This document shows positions 1 to 5,020 of a stretch of DNA of 5,020 nucleotides, one piece after another. Every line of letters begins with the position of its first letter. Position 1 is the first letter of the stretch. This DNA is from Chloroflexota bacterium (GTDB lineage Bacteria; Chloroflexota; Anaerolineae; UBA3071): assembly GCA_014383605.1 (NCBI GenBank), contig JACNHM010000206.1, positions 1 to 5,020 of the forward strand, in the 5' to 3' direction. The translations under genes and the position numbers were made by a program. Below the pieces are notes generated by a model. The model searched no databases. It was given only the letters and a program-made list of their open reading frames with translations, and was not told where the DNA came from.

Positions 1-222
1 CAAGAGCTCGCGCTGCCGCAGATACAACAGGCAGAGTTGTAAGTTGGCGGCCTCCAACAGCTCCTCAAGCTTGACCAGTTGCTCACTGATCTCGGCCAGC
101 CGCGCCTCAGAACGGGCGAGCTTGGCCTTGCGGCGAGCTACTTCTCTTTCCAGTAGGTTCGTAGCAAACAGGCGGTCAATGATGCCCAGGCCCGCCAATA
201 GTATCTTATCGCCTGTTCTCAT
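1..222 (-). CDS. Partial hypothetical protein, N-terminal 74 residues, probable coiled coil
   Basis: The frame is open from an ATG at 222-220 to the left edge, so only the N-terminal 74 codons are present and the C-terminus is missing. The product starts MRTGDKILLAGLGIIDRLFA. Residues 7-24 are hydrophobic and could be a membrane-associated or buried helix. Residues 25-60 are rich in Glu, Lys, Arg, Ala and Leu with roughly heptad-spaced leucines (for example SEQLVKLEELLEAANLQL), which suggests a coiled coil. An in-frame stop at 255-253 limits the start. GGGGA at 234-230 lies 7 nt upstream of the ATG, and the ATG also overlaps the stop codon of the short upstream frame as ATGA, so it may be translated by coupling. 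A GTG two codons upstream is a weaker alternative start. I do not recognise the family and infer no function. It is divergent from the topoisomerase operon. Confidence 0.72.
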   Translation of the reverse strand, partial: MRTGDKILLAGLGIIDRLFATNLLEREVARRKAKLARSEARLAEISEQLVKLEELLEAANLQLCLLYLRQRELL

Positions 223-284
223 GTCCACGTCCCCACGTAGCCGTCCGCCAATCTAAAATCGGTGGTCAGGGTGATGATGCTCAC
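219..284 (-). pseudogene. Truncated N-terminal remnant of a DUF62 / SAM hydroxide adenosyltransferase gene
   Basis: A 21-codon frame starts at GTG 284-282 and ends with TGA 221-219. A Shine-Dalgarno site GGAGGG (298-293) lies 8 nt upstream. The product includes IITLTTDFRLADGYVG, which matches from memory the N-terminal signature of the DUF62 family (S-adenosyl-L-methionine hydrolase, adenosine-forming, related to SAM chlorinases and fluorinases): I-T-L-T-T-D-F-G, a short gap, D-x-Y-V-G-x-M-K-G. The normally conserved Gly after Asp-Phe is Arg here. The match ends after Tyr-Val-Gly-Thr, and no M-K-G-V-I continuation is seen in this or the neighbouring frame. Intact family members are about 260 residues, so this cannot be a working enzyme. 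The TGA overlaps the next gene's ATG by 4 bp. It may now act only as a translated leader. The alternative is a chance short frame, which the long signature match makes unlikely. Confidence 0.6.
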
Positions 285-304
285 CGGTTCTTCCCTCCAC
301 CCTT

Positions 305-333
305 ATTTTACTCCAGAGGGTGATTCTCGTCAA
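305..333 (-). promoter_or_regulatory. Sigma70-type promoter for the leftward gene
   Basis: Read on the minus strand, -35 TTGACG (333-328) and -10 TAAAAT (310-305) are separated by exactly 17 bp, each box one mismatch from consensus. Transcription would start near 298, right at the GGAGGG ribosome site of the DUF62 remnant, so the leader would be very short. The -35 box is only 6 bp from the -35 box of the divergent promoter P1, so the two probably compete for or share regulators. Confidence 0.68.
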
Positions 334-353
334 GCCCGTTTGACAAGCGAATC
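322..353. repeat. Inverted repeat centred between the two divergent -35 boxes
   Basis: GATTC (322-326) and GTCAA (329-333) are mirrored by TTGAC (340-344) and GAATC (349-353). The gaps within the two arms differ (2 and 4 nt). The inner arms are the two -35 hexamers facing away from each other around GCCCGT. Part of the symmetry therefore follows from the promoter boxes themselves, but the outer GATTC/GAATC pair does not. It could be an operator or a by-product of duplicated promoter sequence. Confidence 0.5.
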
Positions 354-368
354 AGTGTTCTATATAAT
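340..368 (+). promoter_or_regulatory. Promoter P1, full sigma70 consensus
   Basis: TTGACA (340-345) and TATAAT (363-368) are separated by 17 bp. Both hexamers match consensus perfectly and the spacing is optimal. The expected start is near 375, only a few bases before the AGGAGGAGG ribosome site of the 24-codon frame at 396. Read-through would also transcribe gyrB and gyrA. No terminator is visible between P1 and gyrB. Confidence 0.85.
349..360 (+). promoter_or_regulatory. LexA-like box in the P1 spacer (tentative)
   Basis: GAATCAGTGTTC matches 7 of the 8 fixed positions of the Gram-positive LexA box GAAC-N4-GTTC. It lies between the -35 and -10 of P1 and ends 2 bp before the -10, where a bound repressor would block RNA polymerase. 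A second 7-of-8 match is in the same place in P2. One mismatch in a dyad half-site may abolish binding, so this is a hypothesis only. Confidence 0.3.
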
Positions 369-380
369 ACAGTAGGTTTC

Positions 381-389
381 AGGAGGAGG
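381..389 (+). promoter_or_regulatory. Strong Shine-Dalgarno site of the 24-codon frame
   Basis: AGGAGGAGG contains the full anti-16S core AGGAGG twice, overlapping, the closer copy 6 nt before the ATG at 396. It is the strongest ribosome site in the window by complementarity, stronger than those of gyrB or gyrA, and is the main reason to take the short frame seriously. Confidence 0.7.
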
Positions 390-395
390 CTTACG

Positions 396-470
396 ATGCC
401 CAGGGTGTTCGCCCTGGACGACGCGCCAAAACTCCCTATTGACAAAATAGAACATCTGTGCTACAATTAG
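396..470 (+). CDS. Putative 24-residue leader peptide or small protein
   Basis: The ATG at 396 opens a frame of 24 codons ending with TAG at 468-470. The peptide starts MPRVFALDDAPKLP and ends IDKIEHLCYN. It is preceded by AGGAGGAGG at 6 nt and by the perfect-consensus promoter P1, whose predicted transcript begins about 20 nt upstream. Promoter P2 of gyrB is embedded in its last third: the -35 spans the Ile-Asp-Lys codons and the -10 the Tyr-Asn codons. The stop lies 30 nt before gyrB. There is no run of one amino acid typical of attenuation peptides, no signal peptide and no membrane segment. I recognise no homologue. It could be a real small protein, a translated leader tuning gyrB expression, or the remnant of a gene cut by rearrangement, as seen on the opposite strand. 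Confidence 0.5.
   Translation: MPRVFALDDAPKLPIDKIEHLCYN
400..417 (+). other. Small inverted repeat (possible RNA hairpin or operator)
   Basis: CCAGGG (400-405) and CCCTGG (412-417) are perfect complements around a 6-nt loop. It lies right after the ATG of the 24-codon frame. No U-tract follows, so it is not an intrinsic terminator. In RNA it could slow initiation of that frame; in DNA it could be a small operator downstream of P1. Confidence 0.4.
439..467 (+). promoter_or_regulatory. Promoter P2 of the topoisomerase operon, extended -10
   Basis: TTGACA (439-444) and TACAAT (462-467) are separated by 17 bp, and TG at 459-460 forms an extended -10 (TGCTACAAT). Only one base of the two hexamers departs from consensus. 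The predicted start is near 474, giving gyrB a leader of about 27 nt. It lies inside the end of the 24-codon frame transcribed from P1, so P1 transcripts would pass through it. This should be the main operon promoter. Confidence 0.85.
450..461 (+). promoter_or_regulatory. LexA-like box in the P2 spacer (tentative)
   Basis: GAACATCTGTGC matches 7 of the 8 fixed positions of GAAC-N4-GTTC. It is part of a wider near-palindrome at 448-463, TAGAACA-TC-TGTGCTA, in which six of seven arm pairs match. It fills the P2 spacer up to the -10. Recalled family knowledge: in Bacillus subtilis the parE-parC operon belongs to the LexA regulon, so such a site before a type IIA topoisomerase operon has a precedent. 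Binding is not shown. Confidence 0.35.
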
Positions 471-489
471 AATCGAGTTATTCTCTCTC

Positions 490-495
490 AGGAGA
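490..495 (+). promoter_or_regulatory. Ribosome binding site of gyrB
   Basis: AGGAGA lies 5 nt before the ATG at 501 and supports that start. The encoded N-terminus then reaches the conserved Gln-Val-Leu and Arg-Arg-Pro-Gly-Met-Tyr motifs at the usual distance. Confidence 0.8.
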
Positions 496-500
496 CGACT

Positions 501-2585
501 ATGCCCACAGAGTATGATACCAGCGACATTCAGGTATTGGATTACCCGGAGAACATCCAGCGGCGACCGGGCATGTACGTCGGTGGCACTGGCCTGGCTG
601 CCCTGCACCACCTGGCCTACGAGTTGGTGGACAACAGTGTGGACGAGGCCTTGGCCGGGGCTTGCACCCACATTGAAGTCGAGCTCCACCGCGACGGCTC
701 CCTCACCGTGACCGACGACGGGCGCGGCATCCCCACCGGGATGCACGCCGAAAAGAAACGGCCTACGCTGGAGCTTGTCTTTACGGAGTTGCATGCCGGG
801 GGCAAGTTCCAGGACGGCAGCTACTCGACCAGCGGTGGGTTGCACGGCGTCGGCATCAAGGCCACCAACGCGCTGTCCGAATGGCTGGAGGTGCGGGTGC
901 GGCGCGATGGGGTGATCTACTTTCAGCGCCACGAAGATGGTCTGCCCGTCACTGCGGTCCAGATTCTCGATCCGGCTACCGAGGAGGTGGTAAGCCAGGT
1001 GGGGCAAAAGGGGGAGGCGAAGGCGATAAAAGCCCACGCCGATAAGAACCTGGGCACTGGCTCGACGATTACCTTCAAGCCTAGCCCCCGTTTCCTGGAT
1101 ATCACCGATTTTGACTTTGACGCCCTGGCCCGGCGCTTACAGGTCATCGCTTTCCTCCTGCCGGGCGTGATCGTGGAGTTCACCGATGACCGCAAAAAGA
1201 AAAAGCGCCACAAGCGCTTCTGCCACGACGGCGGCCTGGTCGAGTACGTCAAGTGGCTCAATGAAGGGCGCAGGACTATCCACCGTTCCCCCATTGAGGT
1301 CAGTGGTGAACAGAACGGGGTCTCCGTGGAGGTGGTGCTCCAGTGGCACACCAGCGTGGACGACAGCGAGATCGTCAGCTTTGTCAACACCATCCCCACC
1401 CCCGACGGGGGCAAACACGTAGCCGGCTTCAAGAGCGCCATCACCAAAGCCATCAACCAATTCGCCTCAGAGAAGAAGTTGACCAAAGACAAGGGGCAAG
1501 CCGGTATCCGGGGCAGCGATACCCTGGCCGGGTTAACAGCAGTGCTCAAGCTCTCGATGCACGATCCCCATTTTACCAGTCAGACGAAGACGCAACTAGC
1601 CAGCGACCACGTGCAGGGCATCGTCCACAGCATAGTTTACGAGGGGTTGCTGGAGACGCTCCGCAAAAAGGTGGCGTTGGGCAGGACCATCATCCAGCAG
1701 GCGCAGGCTGCGGCCCAGGCGCGGGTGGCGGCCAGCAAGGCGCGCTCGCTAGTCATCCGCCGCAGTGTGCTGGATGCAGCGGACTCTGGCCTGCCGGGCA
1801 AGCTGGCCGACGTGAGCAAGGGCACACCGCTCGAGCAGACGGTTCTGTACATCGTGGAGGGGGACAGCGCGGGCGGCTCGTGTAAGATGGCCCGCGACCG
1901 GCGCTACCACGCCATTCTGCCTCTGCGCGGCAAGCCTCTCAACGTGGAAGGGGTCAAACTGACCCGCCTGTTGAGCAACAACGAGATCAAGGCCGTCATC
2001 GCGGCGGTCGGCGGCGGGGTTGGATCTGATTTCAGCGTCGAGGATATGCGCTACGGCGGGGTTGGTATATTGGTTGATGCCGATGTGGACGGGGATCACA
2101 TCCGCACCCTGCTCTACACGCTGTTCTGGCGCTACATGCGCCCGATGGTCGAGGCTGGCCGGCTCTACGTGGCCGTGGCCCCTCTGTACCTGCTGCGCAA
2201 GGGGAAGCAGGCCCGCTACGCCTACTCGGATCGGGAGCGTGACGCCATTCTGGAAAAATGGGGACACCCTTCGACGGCTCGACTGAGCTCGCCGAAGTCA
2301 GGCTCAGGGCAAGGCGGCGTGACGACCCAGCGCTACAAGGGTCTGGGGGAGATGAACCCTGAACAGTTGCGCGAGACGGTCTTCCAGGTCGGTGATAATG
2401 GCCCATTTAACGACAGCCTGCGCCGGGTGACGGTTGATGACGTGCACCACGCCAACCAGATCATCAGCACCTTGATGGGCCGGTCGGCCCAGAACCGCCG
2501 GGCCTGGATATTGGAACGCTGGCGTGAGGAAGACAGCGGTGAAAACGGGAGCGGAGAGGAAGAGGTGACAGAGGATGCTGACTGA
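501..2585 (+). CDS. gyrB: Type IIA DNA topoisomerase subunit B (GyrB, possibly ParE)
   Basis: This is the ATPase subunit of a heterotetrameric B2A2 enzyme that passes one DNA duplex through another. Order of domains over 694 residues: GHKL ATPase (about 1-225) with E41 as the catalytic Glu, N45 for Mg-ATP, DDGRGIP at 72-78, lid GGLHGVG at 112-118, and R135 at the novobiocin-contact position; transducer (about 226-395) with the QTK loop at 361-363; Toprim (about 445-560) with EGDSAGG at 453-459 and DADVDG at 526-531; then the C-terminal block [12 protein letters not shown] (612-623). All catalytic residues are present. It is longer than the usual 630-650 residues because of an extra stretch at about 152-183, an insert at about 588-606 that coincides with a palindromic DNA repeat, and an acidic tail (676-694). 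LNVE and LSNNEI look GyrB-like. [12 protein letters not shown] (504-515) and the final RRAWI resemble ParE. The subtype is therefore uncertain, the family assignment is not. It overlaps the A-subunit gene by 11 bp. Confidence 0.95.
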   Translation: MPTEYDTSDIQVLDYPENIQRRPGMYVGGTGLAALHHLAYELVDNSVDEALAGACTHIEVELHRDGSLTVTDDGRGIPTGMHAEKKRPTLELVFTELHAGGKFQDGSYSTSGGLHGVGIKATNALSEWLEVRVRRDGVIYFQRHEDGLPVTAVQILDPATEEVVSQVGQKGEAKAIKAHADKNLGTGSTITFKPSPRFLDITDFDFDALARRLQVIAFLLPGVIVEFTDDRKKKKRHKRFCHDGGLVEYVKWLNEGRRTIHRSPIEVSGEQNGVSVEVVLQWHTSVDDSEIVSFVNTIPTPDGGKHVAGFKSAITKAINQFASEKKLTKDKGQAGIRGSDTLAGLTAVLKLSMHDPHFTSQTKTQLASDHVQGIVHSIVYEGLLETLRKKVALGRTIIQQAQAAAQARVAASKARSLVIRRSVLDAADSGLPGKLADVSKGTPLEQTVLYIVEGDSAGGSCKMARDRRYHAILPLRGKPLNVEGVKLTRLLSNNEIKAVIAAVGGGVGSDFSVEDMRYGGVGILVDADVDGDHIRTLLYTLFWRYMRPMVEAGRLYVAVAPLYLLRKGKQARYAYSDRERDAILEKWGHPSTARLSSPKSGSGQGGVTTQRYKGLGEMNPEQLRETVFQVGDNGPFNDSLRRVTVDDVHHANQIISTLMGRSAQNRRAWILERWREEDSGENGSGEEEVTEDAD
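2267..2309. repeat. Palindromic repeat inserted in frame in gyrB
   Basis: The segment begins CCCTTCGACGGCTC and ends GTCAGGCTCAGGG. CTTCG (2269-2273) pairs with CGAAG (2293-2297), and after one mismatch and one bulge CG and GCTC (2275-2280) pair with GAGC and CG (2285-2291), leaving a GACT loop. CTGAGC (2283-2288) and GCTCAG (2302-2307) form an alternative stem, and CCCT/AGGG flank the whole. It resembles the dispersed CCCTTCGAC...GCTCAGGG type of bacterial intergenic repeat that I recall from many genomes. Here it encodes about 17 extra residues ([18 protein letters not shown] region) just before the invariant QRYKGLGEM block, where relatives have only a few residues. No other copy is visible in the window. 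Confidence 0.6.
2561..2568 (+). promoter_or_regulatory. Ribosome binding site of gyrA inside the gyrB tail
   Basis: AGAGGTGA, containing the anti-16S match AGGTGA, lies 6 nt before the ATG at 2575. It is encoded within gyrB codons 687-690 (Glu-Glu-Val-Thr), so the acidic C-terminal tail of the B subunit also supplies the start signal for the A subunit. With the 11-bp overlap this favours coupled translation and balanced subunit amounts. Confidence 0.75.
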
Positions 2586-5007
2586 GACAATTTCCCTGAC
2601 GACAGACCTGGAGCAGGCCTACTTTCAGTACGCCGTCGAGACCATCACCGACCGGGCACTGCCCCGCGTCGAGGATGGGCTCAAGCCGGTGCAGCGGCGC
2701 ATCCTGTACTCCATGCATGATATGGGATTGCGCCACGATCGGCCGCACAAAAAGTCGGCCCGCGTGGTCGGCGATTGCCTGGGAAAATATCACCCGCACG
2801 GCGATCAGTCAATCTATCTGGCGATGATACGCATGGGGCAGGATTTCTCCATGCGCGCCCCTCTGATGGACGGCCAAGGCAACTGGGGCAGTGTTGATGG
2901 CGACAGCCCGGCGGCGATGAGATATACAGAGGTAAGACTGGCGGAAATCGCCAGCTTTGTGCTCCAGGACATTGACCAGGACACGGTGGAGTTCGTGGAC
3001 AACTTCGATGGCAGCCTGCAGGAGCCGGTCATCCTGCCAGCCGCGCTGCCTAACCTGCTGGTCAACGGGGCGACGGGCATCGCTGTGGGCATGGCCACCA
3101 ATATCCCGCCCCACAATCTGGGCGAGGTCTGCGACGCAGTGGTCTACGTGGCCAACCGCTGGCGCGGGCGGGACAAGATCACCGTGGATGAGTTAATGGA
3201 GATCATCCCCGGCCCCGACTTTCCCACCGGCGGGGTGATTTATCGCTACCGGGATGATGGTTCGGGTAACAAGCTGGATACCATCCGCGCCGCCTACGAC
3301 ACCGGCCGAGAGCGCATCATCACCCAGGCGCGGGTGGATATGGAAGACATCGGTGGGGGCAAGGTGAACATCGTCGTCACCGAACTGCCCTACGCGGTGC
3401 AGAAGTCCACCGTGCTGGAGCGCATCGCTCGCGAGGTGCGCGAGGGGAGGGTCAGCGGCGTCACCGACCTGCGCGACGAATCGGACCACGAGGGTATGCG
3501 AGCCATCATTGAGGTCAGCCGGATGGCCGACGCCCACGAGGTGCTAGAGAGCATCTTGAGCCACAGCCAGTTGCGCGAGACCTTCGGCGTCAACGCTCTG
3601 GCGCTGGTCTCGGAACAGGCCAATGGCGACACCATCGTGCGCCCGCAGCGGCTCTCTCTGCGCGACATGCTGGTTCACTTTCTCGAGCATCGGCTGAACG
3701 TCATCGTCCGCCGCAGCCGCCACGAGTTGGAAAAGCGGGAGGCCCGGTTGCACATCGTCCAGGGGTTGTTGAAGGCGCTGGACGTAATTGACGAGGTTAT
3801 TGCCACCATCCGTCGCAGCCGTACCAGCGAGACGGCGGAAAAGAACCTCATCAAAGTGTTCAAGTTCAGTCAGCTCCAGGCCCAGGCGATCTTGGCCATG
3901 CAATTGCGGCGACTGGCGGCTTTGGAGCGACGCAGGTTGGCCGATGAGGAGAAGGAACTCCAGGCCCGCATCAAATACCTCAAGGGACTGCTGCGGTCGG
4001 AAAAGCGCCGGCTGGAGGTGGTGGTCGAAGAGACGCAGGCGATCAAAGAGAAGTTCGCCACGCCTCGCAAAACGGTGATCCTGACCGAGGAGAGGCCGCG
4101 AGGCAGCATCGTGACCGAGGCAGAGCTGGCCGTGCCCGAAGAGCCGCAGGTGGTGGTCGTGACCACCCAGGGTGTGCAGCGCAACGATGTCAGCCGCTTC
4201 GGATACCGCGTAAAGCCGGGAACCACCAGCCGGGCGGTCGAGGCCCATCGGATGCAGTTGCAGACCGAGCCAGAAGATACGGTAGTGCTGGTCTCCGATC
4301 GGGGACGGGCCTGGTGGGGGACGGTAGGTCGCCTGCCCAGGTCGGCGAGTTTCGCGGAGTTGGGGTTGGGCAAGGGAGAACGGATCGTCGGCGTTGGCAT
4401 CCTGTTGGATGACAGTTGTCTGGTAGTGGGCACTAGCCAGGGCCGGGTCAAGCGTGTCAAGGCCGAGGATGTCAAGTCCACTGCTGAGGCATCGTGGGCC
4501 ACGGTGGTTGGCCTGGCGGGCGAAGACGACATGGTGCTTTTCTCTGGCGTGGGGGGCGATGAAGTCCATGTTATGTTCTTTGGCGCCAGTCGGGCCAATC
4601 GCTTCGTCGCCGGCGACGTCAACCCCCAGGCTACCCGCTCCGCCAAAGGCGTGGCAGGCATCAAGGTGCGCAAGGGGGAGCAGTTATTGAGCGGGATAGT
4701 CATCAGCGATCCCACTGCTGACCTGGGCGTGGTCGTGGTCAGCAAGAAGGGCTACGTCAAGCGGGCGCCGCTGGGCGAGTTTCCGGTGCAGGGCAGGGGC
4801 GGCCAGGGTGTGGTACTGCTCAATCAGACCAAAGCGACCGGGCCGGTGGCGGCGGCGGCGGTGGGGCCGATGGACGGCTCGGTGGACTTGATTTCGGCCG
4901 ATGGAAAGCGACAGCGCCTGGACGAAGTGCCAGTGACCAACCGAGCCAATCGCGGCAAAAAGCTGGTCGAGTTGGGAGAAGTGGCCGAAGTAGTAGTATT
5001 GCCTTGA
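2575..5007 (+). CDS. gyrA: Type IIA DNA topoisomerase subunit A (GyrA, possibly ParC)
   Basis: This is the DNA cleavage-religation subunit; it forms the transient 5'-phosphotyrosyl link. Over 810 residues: winged-helix and tower domain (about 1-345) with [10 protein letters not shown] at 35-44, KYHPHGD at 71-77, the active-site pair R116-Y117 in AAMRYTE, and the DNA-intercalating Ile at 177 in ATNIPPHNL; coiled-coil and dimer gate (about 360-500) with [17 protein letters not shown] at 435-451; then a beta-pinwheel (about 523-810) that I read as six blades. Length fits GyrA or Gram-positive ParC. FDGSLQEP and [15 protein letters not shown] favour GyrA. Blade 1, however, lacks the GyrA box QRRGGKG needed for DNA wrapping; the closest match, QGRGGQG (739-745), is in blade 5. 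At the positions of E. coli GyrA Ser83 and Asp87 it has Gln78 and Leu82, so intrinsic quinolone resistance is inferred. The start is supported by its ribosome site and the overlap with gyrB. Only 13 bases follow the stop, so no terminator can be judged. Confidence 0.95.
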   Translation: MLTETISLTTDLEQAYFQYAVETITDRALPRVEDGLKPVQRRILYSMHDMGLRHDRPHKKSARVVGDCLGKYHPHGDQSIYLAMIRMGQDFSMRAPLMDGQGNWGSVDGDSPAAMRYTEVRLAEIASFVLQDIDQDTVEFVDNFDGSLQEPVILPAALPNLLVNGATGIAVGMATNIPPHNLGEVCDAVVYVANRWRGRDKITVDELMEIIPGPDFPTGGVIYRYRDDGSGNKLDTIRAAYDTGRERIITQARVDMEDIGGGKVNIVVTELPYAVQKSTVLERIAREVREGRVSGVTDLRDESDHEGMRAIIEVSRMADAHEVLESILSHSQLRETFGVNALALVSEQANGDTIVRPQRLSLRDMLVHFLEHRLNVIVRRSRHELEKREARLHIVQGLLKALDVIDEVIATIRRSRTSETAEKNLIKVFKFSQLQAQAILAMQLRRLAALERRRLADEEKELQARIKYLKGLLRSEKRRLEVVVEETQAIKEKFATPRKTVILTEERPRGSIVTEAELAVPEEPQVVVVTTQGVQRNDVSRFGYRVKPGTTSRAVEAHRMQLQTEPEDTVVLVSDRGRAWWGTVGRLPRSASFAELGLGKGERIVGVGILLDDSCLVVGTSQGRVKRVKAEDVKSTAEASWATVVGLAGEDDMVLFSGVGGDEVHVMFFGASRANRFVAGDVNPQATRSAKGVAGIKVRKGEQLLSGIVISDPTADLGVVVVSKKGYVKRAPLGEFPVQGRGGQGVVLLNQTKATGPVAAAAVGPMDGSVDLISADGKRQRLDEVPVTNRANRGKKLVELGEVAEVVVLP

Positions 5008-5020
5008 TCGCCGAAGGTCT

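Noticed and set aside
44..256. A 70-codon plus-strand frame, Ser-rich
   Set aside because: It is the shadow of the minus-strand coiled-coil gene and the DUF62 remnant, which have better start signals and protein-like composition. Its Ser/Arg-rich low-complexity product is typical of a shadow.
270..285. GGTGA/TCACC stem around a 6-nt loop in the leader of the minus-strand gene, considered as a riboswitch or operator
   Set aside because: The stem has only 5 bp, falls within the first codons of the DUF62 remnant (the Gly-free ITL region), and nothing around it resembles a riboswitch core.
400..440. The CCAGGG/CCCTGG hairpin as an intrinsic terminator or attenuator
   Set aside because: No T-run follows the stem (ACGACGCGCC comes next), and the stem is only 6 bp.
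360..1037. A 225-codon minus-strand frame covering the gyrB promoters and the ATPase region
   Set aside because: It is opposite the conserved GHKL domain and would run through P1 and P2. No ribosome site or family signature supports it.
1192..1206. A-rich run (AAAAAGAAAAAG) in gyrB as a programmed slippage site
   Set aside because: It simply encodes a Lys-rich loop (RKKKKRHKR). The gyrB frame continues intact, and no stop or stem-loop nearby suggests frameshifting.
3544..4569. A 341-codon open frame on the minus strand opposite the A-subunit gene
   Set aside because: It lies wholly opposite the strongly conserved gyrA frame, its product has no recognisable motif and is rich in His, Gln and Leu as expected for an antisense shadow in G+C-rich DNA.
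5008..5020. Possible terminator or next gene after gyrA
   Set aside because: Only 13 bases remain, too few to judge.

Overview
The window holds one complete two-gene operon for a type IIA DNA topoisomerase (B subunit at 501-2585, A subunit at 2575-5007, + strand). To its left is a compact divergent control region (223-500), and then the 5' end of an unidentified minus-strand gene that runs off the left edge (1-222). The DNA is G+C-rich by eye, with strong Shine-Dalgarno sites and sigma70-type promoters. The gene order B-A and the mix of gyrase-like and topoisomerase IV-like signatures fit a bacterium outside the Proteobacteria. A Chloroflexota-like lineage is my guess from overall impression only; nothing here proves it.

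Left part (1-333, minus strand): a promoter with a 17-bp spacer (TTGACG/TAAAAT) drives a short open frame at 284-219. Its product carries the N-terminal signature of the DUF62 / SAM hydroxide adenosyltransferase family (IITLTTDFRLADGYVG), then stops. The stop codon overlaps, as ATGA, the start of a different protein that begins with a hydrophobic segment and continues as a charged, coiled-coil-like helix up to the window edge. The simplest reading is that a broken SAM hydrolase gene left its promoter, ribosome site and first codons in front of an unrelated gene.

Control region (305-500): the minus promoter and plus promoter P1 are back to back, and their -35 boxes are the arms of an inverted repeat. 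P1 (TTGACA-17-TATAAT) is followed by a near-ideal AGGAGGAGG site and a 24-codon open frame (396-470). The second plus promoter, P2 (TTGACA-17-TACAAT with extended -10), lies inside the end of that frame and drives gyrB through a short leader. Both plus promoters carry, in the same part of the spacer, a 7-of-8 match to the Gram-positive LexA box GAAC-N4-GTTC, so a DNA-damage link is a testable idea.

Operon (501-5007): the B subunit supplies the ATPase and Toprim metal centre. The A subunit supplies the active-site tyrosine (Y117) and a C-terminal beta-pinwheel. The genes overlap by 11 bp and the A-subunit ribosome site lies in the codons of the B-subunit acidic tail, so the two are probably translationally coupled. 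Oddities: a palindromic repeat appears to be inserted in frame in gyrB; the A subunit lacks both quinolone-anchoring side chains (Gln78 and Leu82); and the usual blade-1 GyrA box is missing. Gyrase versus topoisomerase IV is therefore not settled, and gyrB/gyrA are used as working names.
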